NCBI GenBank assembly: GCA_020853995.1
Contig: JADYXV010000249.1
Span: 1-9,284, forward strand
Direction of reading: 5' to 3'
DNA length: 9,284 bases
Origin: Novosphingobium sp.
GTDB lineage: Bacteria; Pseudomonadota; Alphaproteobacteria; Sphingomonadales; Sphingomonadaceae
The position numbers and the translations under genes were made by a program. The notes under the pieces were generated by a model. The model did no database searches. It was not told where the DNA came from and saw nothing but the letters and a program-made list of their open reading frames with translations. This document shows, piece by piece, positions 6,895 through 9,284 of the stretch. Numbering within the stretch: position 1 is the first letter of the stretch; the number at the start of each line of letters is the position of its first letter.

Positions 6895-7815
6895 ATGAGC
6901 AGATTTTCCAAGGCCGTGATTATCCTGCTACTGCTGCTGGGGGTGGGTTATTACTGGCTGCTGGTCAATGCAGGCCCCAGCGATGCGCCGACACGCACCT
7001 TTGACCTTGCTGAAATCCGCAAGCAGGCAGATGTTCTGGCAGGAGAGAAGCCGACGGCGCTGGAATATACGACCGTTGCGACACGCGACGTCCCTGGCGC
7101 CGCATTGGCAGCTGGTACCGGTCTGCGGATGGTACAAAGCGGCGTGATTGTTTGGCATGCCGTGACGCCAACTGGCGGGATCGTTATCGACAGCGGCCTT
7201 TCCGAGGCCGACGCCAAGGAACTGGACTTTTCTGGCTATGACAACGCGGCAGCGACCTTGGCTGGGCAGTGGATGGAGAATGCGAAGCTGATTGTGTTCA
7301 CCCATGAGCACATCGACCACGTTGGCGGGTTTCTGGACTATCCCAAGTTTGCTAGCTTGGCGAAAAAGGCCATCGTTTCGCCAGATTTGGCGCGAGGCAT
7401 GACCTCGCTATGGCGAGCCAATGCTGGCCAACTGCCCCCGCCCCGCAGCCTTGCCGCGATTGAAGCTGTGGCACCGGGGGTTGTGTTGATCCAGACTCCC
7501 GGTCACACCACAGGATCACAAATGATCTATATCAGCCTTCAGAACGGCCGCGAATATCTTTTTGCGGGTGATACCGGATCGCTTGCCAGCAACATCATCC
7601 AAACCGTGCCGCGCAGCCGGTTGTTGACCGACTGGCTGGTGCAGGAAGACCGGACTGCGACGATTGGATGGCTCAAGGGGCTGCATGCATTACGAACACA
7701 AAACCCGTCGCTGATCATTATCCCGTCGCATGATCCGCAGTTCCTTGAAAATTCCGGACCCCAAGACGGTTATACCAAGGCTGCCTTACCGCGTCCTTTA
7801 CCATTGGCGCGCTAG
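6895..7815 (+). CDS. Membrane-anchored metallo-beta-lactamase-fold hydrolase
   Basis: This is a metal-dependent hydrolase of the MBL superfamily, substrate unknown. From the ATG at 6895 it has 306 residues. Residues 7-24 form one hydrophobic segment after a short basic N-terminus (MSRFSK), an uncleaved anchor or signal peptide, so the catalytic domain probably lies in the periplasm. The zinc motif is THEHIDH (136-142; His137, His139, Asp141, His142). The remaining ligands are His204 in TPGHTTGS, Asp226 in FAGDTG, and His279 in PSHD. This is a complete two-metal set. An in-frame GTG at 6880 would add five residues; I prefer ATG at 6895 because the run of six G (6882-6887) sits 7 nt before it and the hydrophobic segment then lies right at the N-terminus. 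It could be a lactonase, thioesterase or phosphodiesterase; motifs alone do not decide. It is not a recognised classical beta-lactamase. Confidence 0.85.
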   Translation: MSRFSKAVIILLLLLGVGYYWLLVNAGPSDAPTRTFDLAEIRKQADVLAGEKPTALEYTTVATRDVPGAALAAGTGLRMVQSGVIVWHAVTPTGGIVIDSGLSEADAKELDFSGYDNAAATLAGQWMENAKLIVFTHEHIDHVGGFLDYPKFASLAKKAIVSPDLARGMTSLWRANAGQLPPPRSLAAIEAVAPGVVLIQTPGHTTGSQMIYISLQNGREYLFAGDTGSLASNIIQTVPRSRLLTDWLVQEDRTATIGWLKGLHALRTQNPSLIIIPSHDPQFLENSGPQDGYTKAALPRPLPLAR

Positions 7816-7829
7816 GGCGACCTTTGGGA

Positions 7830-7856
7830 CATTGCCTGCAAATCTTGCTGGCAATG
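7830..7856 (+). promoter_or_regulatory. Hairpin between the MBL gene and hemA (terminator or leader element)
   Basis: A compact imperfect palindrome lies 14 nt after the MBL stop. CATTGCC (7830-7836) pairs with GGCAATG (7850-7856). A T/T mismatch follows, then GCAA (7838-7841) pairs with TTGC (7845-7848) around a 3-nt ATC loop. No T-run follows, so simple intrinsic termination is not well supported. It could slow transcription, protect the upstream 3' end, or belong to the hemA leader. A weaker second stem lies at 7880-7898 (GATCCA/TGGGTC with one G-T wobble). Confidence 0.4.
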
Positions 7857-7924
7857 CGGAATCAAGAGGCGTAGAGGCTGATCCATCGCCGGTGGGTCCA
7901 CGTTATCGGGCCTCAAGGGCAAAC

Positions 7925-7957
7925 ATGTCCTTGTTGCAGGAAGGAGCGGCGGGGTGA
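7925..7957 (+). other. Candidate 10-codon leader ORF overlapping the hemA start
   Basis: An ATG at 7925 opens a 10-codon frame (MSLLQEGAAG) whose TGA (7955-7957) overlaps the hemA GTG (7954-7956) as GTGA. AAGGG (7915-7919) sits 5 nt before the ATG, a usable ribosome binding site. The frame also stays open upstream to about 7730, where it overlaps the end of the MBL gene; that longer version looks like a shadow, with no family resemblance that I recognise. The short frame could couple or tune hemA translation, or may be chance. The hemA ribosome binding site lies inside it. Confidence 0.22.
7938..7946 (+). promoter_or_regulatory. Ribosome binding site of hemA
   Basis: AGGAAGGAG lies 7 nt before the GTG at 7954 and is the best-placed ribosome binding site among the genes here. 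It decides the GTG start over later codons. TCCTT (7928-7932) just upstream can pair with AAGGA (7941-7945) across an 8-nt loop and could partly mask the site. Confidence 0.8.
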
Positions 7958-9174
7958 ACTACGATCAGGTTTTCGATTCAGCTATCGAGCGTTTACACTC
8001 GGAAGGTCGTTATCGCGTCTTCATCGACATCCTGCGCAACAAGGGCGCATACCCCAATGCGCGCTGCTTTGCCGGCCATAACGGCCCGAAACCGATTACC
8101 GTTTGGTGTTCGAACGATTACCTTGCGATGGGCCAGCACCCCAAGGTTATCGAAGCGATGGAAGAGGCGCTGCACAACGTGGGCGCAGGGTCCGGCGGTA
8201 CGCGCAACATTGGTGGCAACACCCACTATCATATCCAGCTTGAAGCCGAGCTTGCCGACTTGCATGGCAAGGATGGCGCGCTGCTGTTCACTTCGGGCTA
8301 TGTCTCGAACGATGCGACGCTTTCGACGCTGGCCAAGATCCTGCCTGGCTGTGTCATTTTTTCGGACGAACTGAACCACGCGTCGATGATCGCGGGCATC
8401 CGCAATTCGGGCGCGGAAAAGAAGGTGTTCCGTCACAACGACGTGGAGCATCTGGAAGAGCTTCTGGCCGAAACCGATCCATCGGTGCCCAAGCTGATCG
8501 CGTTTGAATCGGTCTATTCAATGGACGGTGATATTGCCCCGATCCACGCCATTTGCGACTTGGCGGAAAAGTACAACGCGCTGACGTATATTGATGAAGT
8601 ACATGCGGTGGGCATGTATGGCCCGCGCGGTGGCGGCATTACCGATCGTGATGAGGCTGCGCATCGAATTGATATTATCGAAGGTACGTTGGGCAAGGCG
8701 TTTGGCGTAATGGGCGGCTATATTGCGGCTGACACGCGGATTATCGATGTAATCCGTTCTTATGCTCCGGGCTTCATTTTCACCACATCGCTTTCGCCTG
8801 TGCTCGTGGCAGGGGTGCTGGCATCGGTGCGGCATCTGAAGGCATCAAGCGTCGAGCGTGAGGGCCAACAGGCGGCAGCAGCTTTCATGAAGAAGGCTTT
8901 TGCCGATGCGGGCCTTCCGGTCATGCCATCAACCACACACATCGTGCCGCTGATGGTAGGCGATCCGGTGCGGGCCAAGAAAATCGCGGACATCCTGCTC
9001 GCCGAATATGGCGTCTATGTGCAGCCGATCAATTACCCGACCGTCCCGCGCGGCACGGAGCGTCTTCGCTTTACGCCGGGGCCTTCGCACACCGAAGCCA
9101 TGATGAGCGAGCTGACGGCGGCGCTGGTCGAGATCTGGCAGCGGATGGAACTGGACTTGCAAAAGGCTGCTTAA
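7954..9174 (+). CDS. hemA: 5-aminolevulinate synthase
   Basis: This PLP enzyme condenses glycine with succinyl-CoA to 5-aminolevulinate, CoA and CO2, the first step of haem (and, where present, bacteriochlorophyll) synthesis by the C4 route typical of alphaproteobacteria. The 406 residues match the family length. Residues fall where they do in the R. capsulatus enzyme: Arg21, Asn54, Thr83 and Asn85 for substrate binding; His142 stacking on PLP; Asp214 and His217 near the cofactor; and Lys248 (GTLGKAFG) forming the Schiff base. GSGGTRNIGG (79-88) is the glycine-rich loop, and YIDEVHAVGMYGPRG (212-226) separates it from the related AONS/KBL enzymes, as does the N-terminal YDQVFDSAI. The start is GTG with a strong ribosome binding site. 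A terminator follows. No FNR-type TTGAT-N4-ATCAA box is visible in the 138 nt upstream, although some relatives use one. Confidence 0.97.
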   Translation: MNYDQVFDSAIERLHSEGRYRVFIDILRNKGAYPNARCFAGHNGPKPITVWCSNDYLAMGQHPKVIEAMEEALHNVGAGSGGTRNIGGNTHYHIQLEAELADLHGKDGALLFTSGYVSNDATLSTLAKILPGCVIFSDELNHASMIAGIRNSGAEKKVFRHNDVEHLEELLAETDPSVPKLIAFESVYSMDGDIAPIHAICDLAEKYNALTYIDEVHAVGMYGPRGGGITDRDEAAHRIDIIEGTLGKAFGVMGGYIAADTRIIDVIRSYAPGFIFTTSLSPVLVAGVLASVRHLKASSVEREGQQAAAAFMKKAFADAGLPVMPSTTHIVPLMVGDPVRAKKIADILLAEYGVYVQPINYPTVPRGTERLRFTPGPSHTEAMMSELTAALVEIWQRMELDLQKAA

Positions 9175-9203
9175 GGCGCTTTTTCAGTATGGTTATGAGA
9201 ATT

Positions 9204-9235
9204 AGCCCTTCCCTTGCCGGAAGGGCTTTTTCTTT
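9204..9235 (+). terminator. Intrinsic terminator after hemA
   Basis: AGCCCTTCC (9204-9212) pairs perfectly with GGAAGGGCT (9219-9227), a 9-bp stem around a 6-nt loop. It is followed by TTTTT, C, TTT (9227-9235). Stem, loop and T-tract make a textbook Rho-independent terminator 30 nt after the hemA stop, ending the plus-strand transcript. Confidence 0.92.
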
Positions 9236-9255
9236 GGCCCGATACATTCACCTTT

Positions 9256-9284
9256 CCCGTTCGTGTCGAGCGAAGTCGAGGCAC
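9256..9284. repeat. Short palindromic repeat of sphingomonad type (cut by the right edge)
   Basis: The last 29 bases contain GTTCGTGTCGAGCGAAGTCG. From memory this resembles a short palindromic unit scattered through intergenic regions of Sphingomonas, Novosphingobium and Erythrobacter genomes. Internally GTGTC (9263-9267) can pair with GGCAC (9280-9284) with one G-T wobble. Alternatively TCGA (9266-9269) pairs with TCGA (9276-9279). Only one copy is in the window and the element may continue beyond it, so the repeat status rests on recall rather than on this sequence. Confidence 0.5.

Noticed and set aside
7816..7953. FNR/FnrL box upstream of hemA
   Set aside because: No TTGAT-N4-ATCAA-like palindrome is present. 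CTGATCCATCGCC has only 2 nt between half-sites and does not fit.
7730..7957. 75-codon plus-strand frame bridging the MBL end and the hemA start
   Set aside because: Its first third overlaps the conserved MBL C-terminus and the rest has no recognisable motif or good start; only its last 10 codons were kept as a candidate leader.

Overview
The window (about 60% GC by eye) looks like ordinary chromosome of an alphaproteobacterium, most likely a sphingomonad (Novosphingobium/Sphingomonas/Erythrobacter-like). This rests on an alphaproteobacterial 5-aminolevulinate synthase whose active-site residues fall at the same positions as in Rhodobacter capsulatus HemA, a plsY-dprA-topA order on one strand, a Lys/Ala-tailed TopA, and the start of a short palindromic repeat at the right edge of a type common in sphingomonad genomes. 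The genus is inference.

Layout. Plus strand, 2-1470: the 3' part of era (cut by the left edge) overlaps by 4 nt an exported SGNH-family esterase-like protein. Minus strand, 5935 down to 1529: plsY (phosphatidic acid synthesis), dprA (ssDNA/RecA loader for transformation) and topA (DNA topoisomerase I). plsY and dprA share a GTGA stop/start overlap; dprA and topA are 100 nt apart. The esterase and topA converge on a stem-loop at 1477-1520. Plus strand, 6017-9174, divergent from plsY across 81 nt: murI (D-glutamate for peptidoglycan), a membrane-anchored metallo-beta-lactamase-fold hydrolase, then hemA (first step of haem synthesis by the C4 route). A T-tailed intrinsic terminator follows hemA, and a repeat runs off the right edge.

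The genes are mostly core housekeeping (ribosome assembly, DNA topology, phospholipid, cell wall, haem). I see no mobile element, CRISPR array, tRNA/rRNA, toxin-antitoxin or defence module, and no convincing undescribed multi-gene system. The less ordinary signals are small: a possible 10-codon leader ORF whose stop overlaps the hemA GTG start and which contains the hemA ribosome binding site; a hairpin upstream of it; a strong ribosome-binding sequence plus GTG on the strand opposite the end of dprA; and the uncharacterised MBL protein between murI and hemA.
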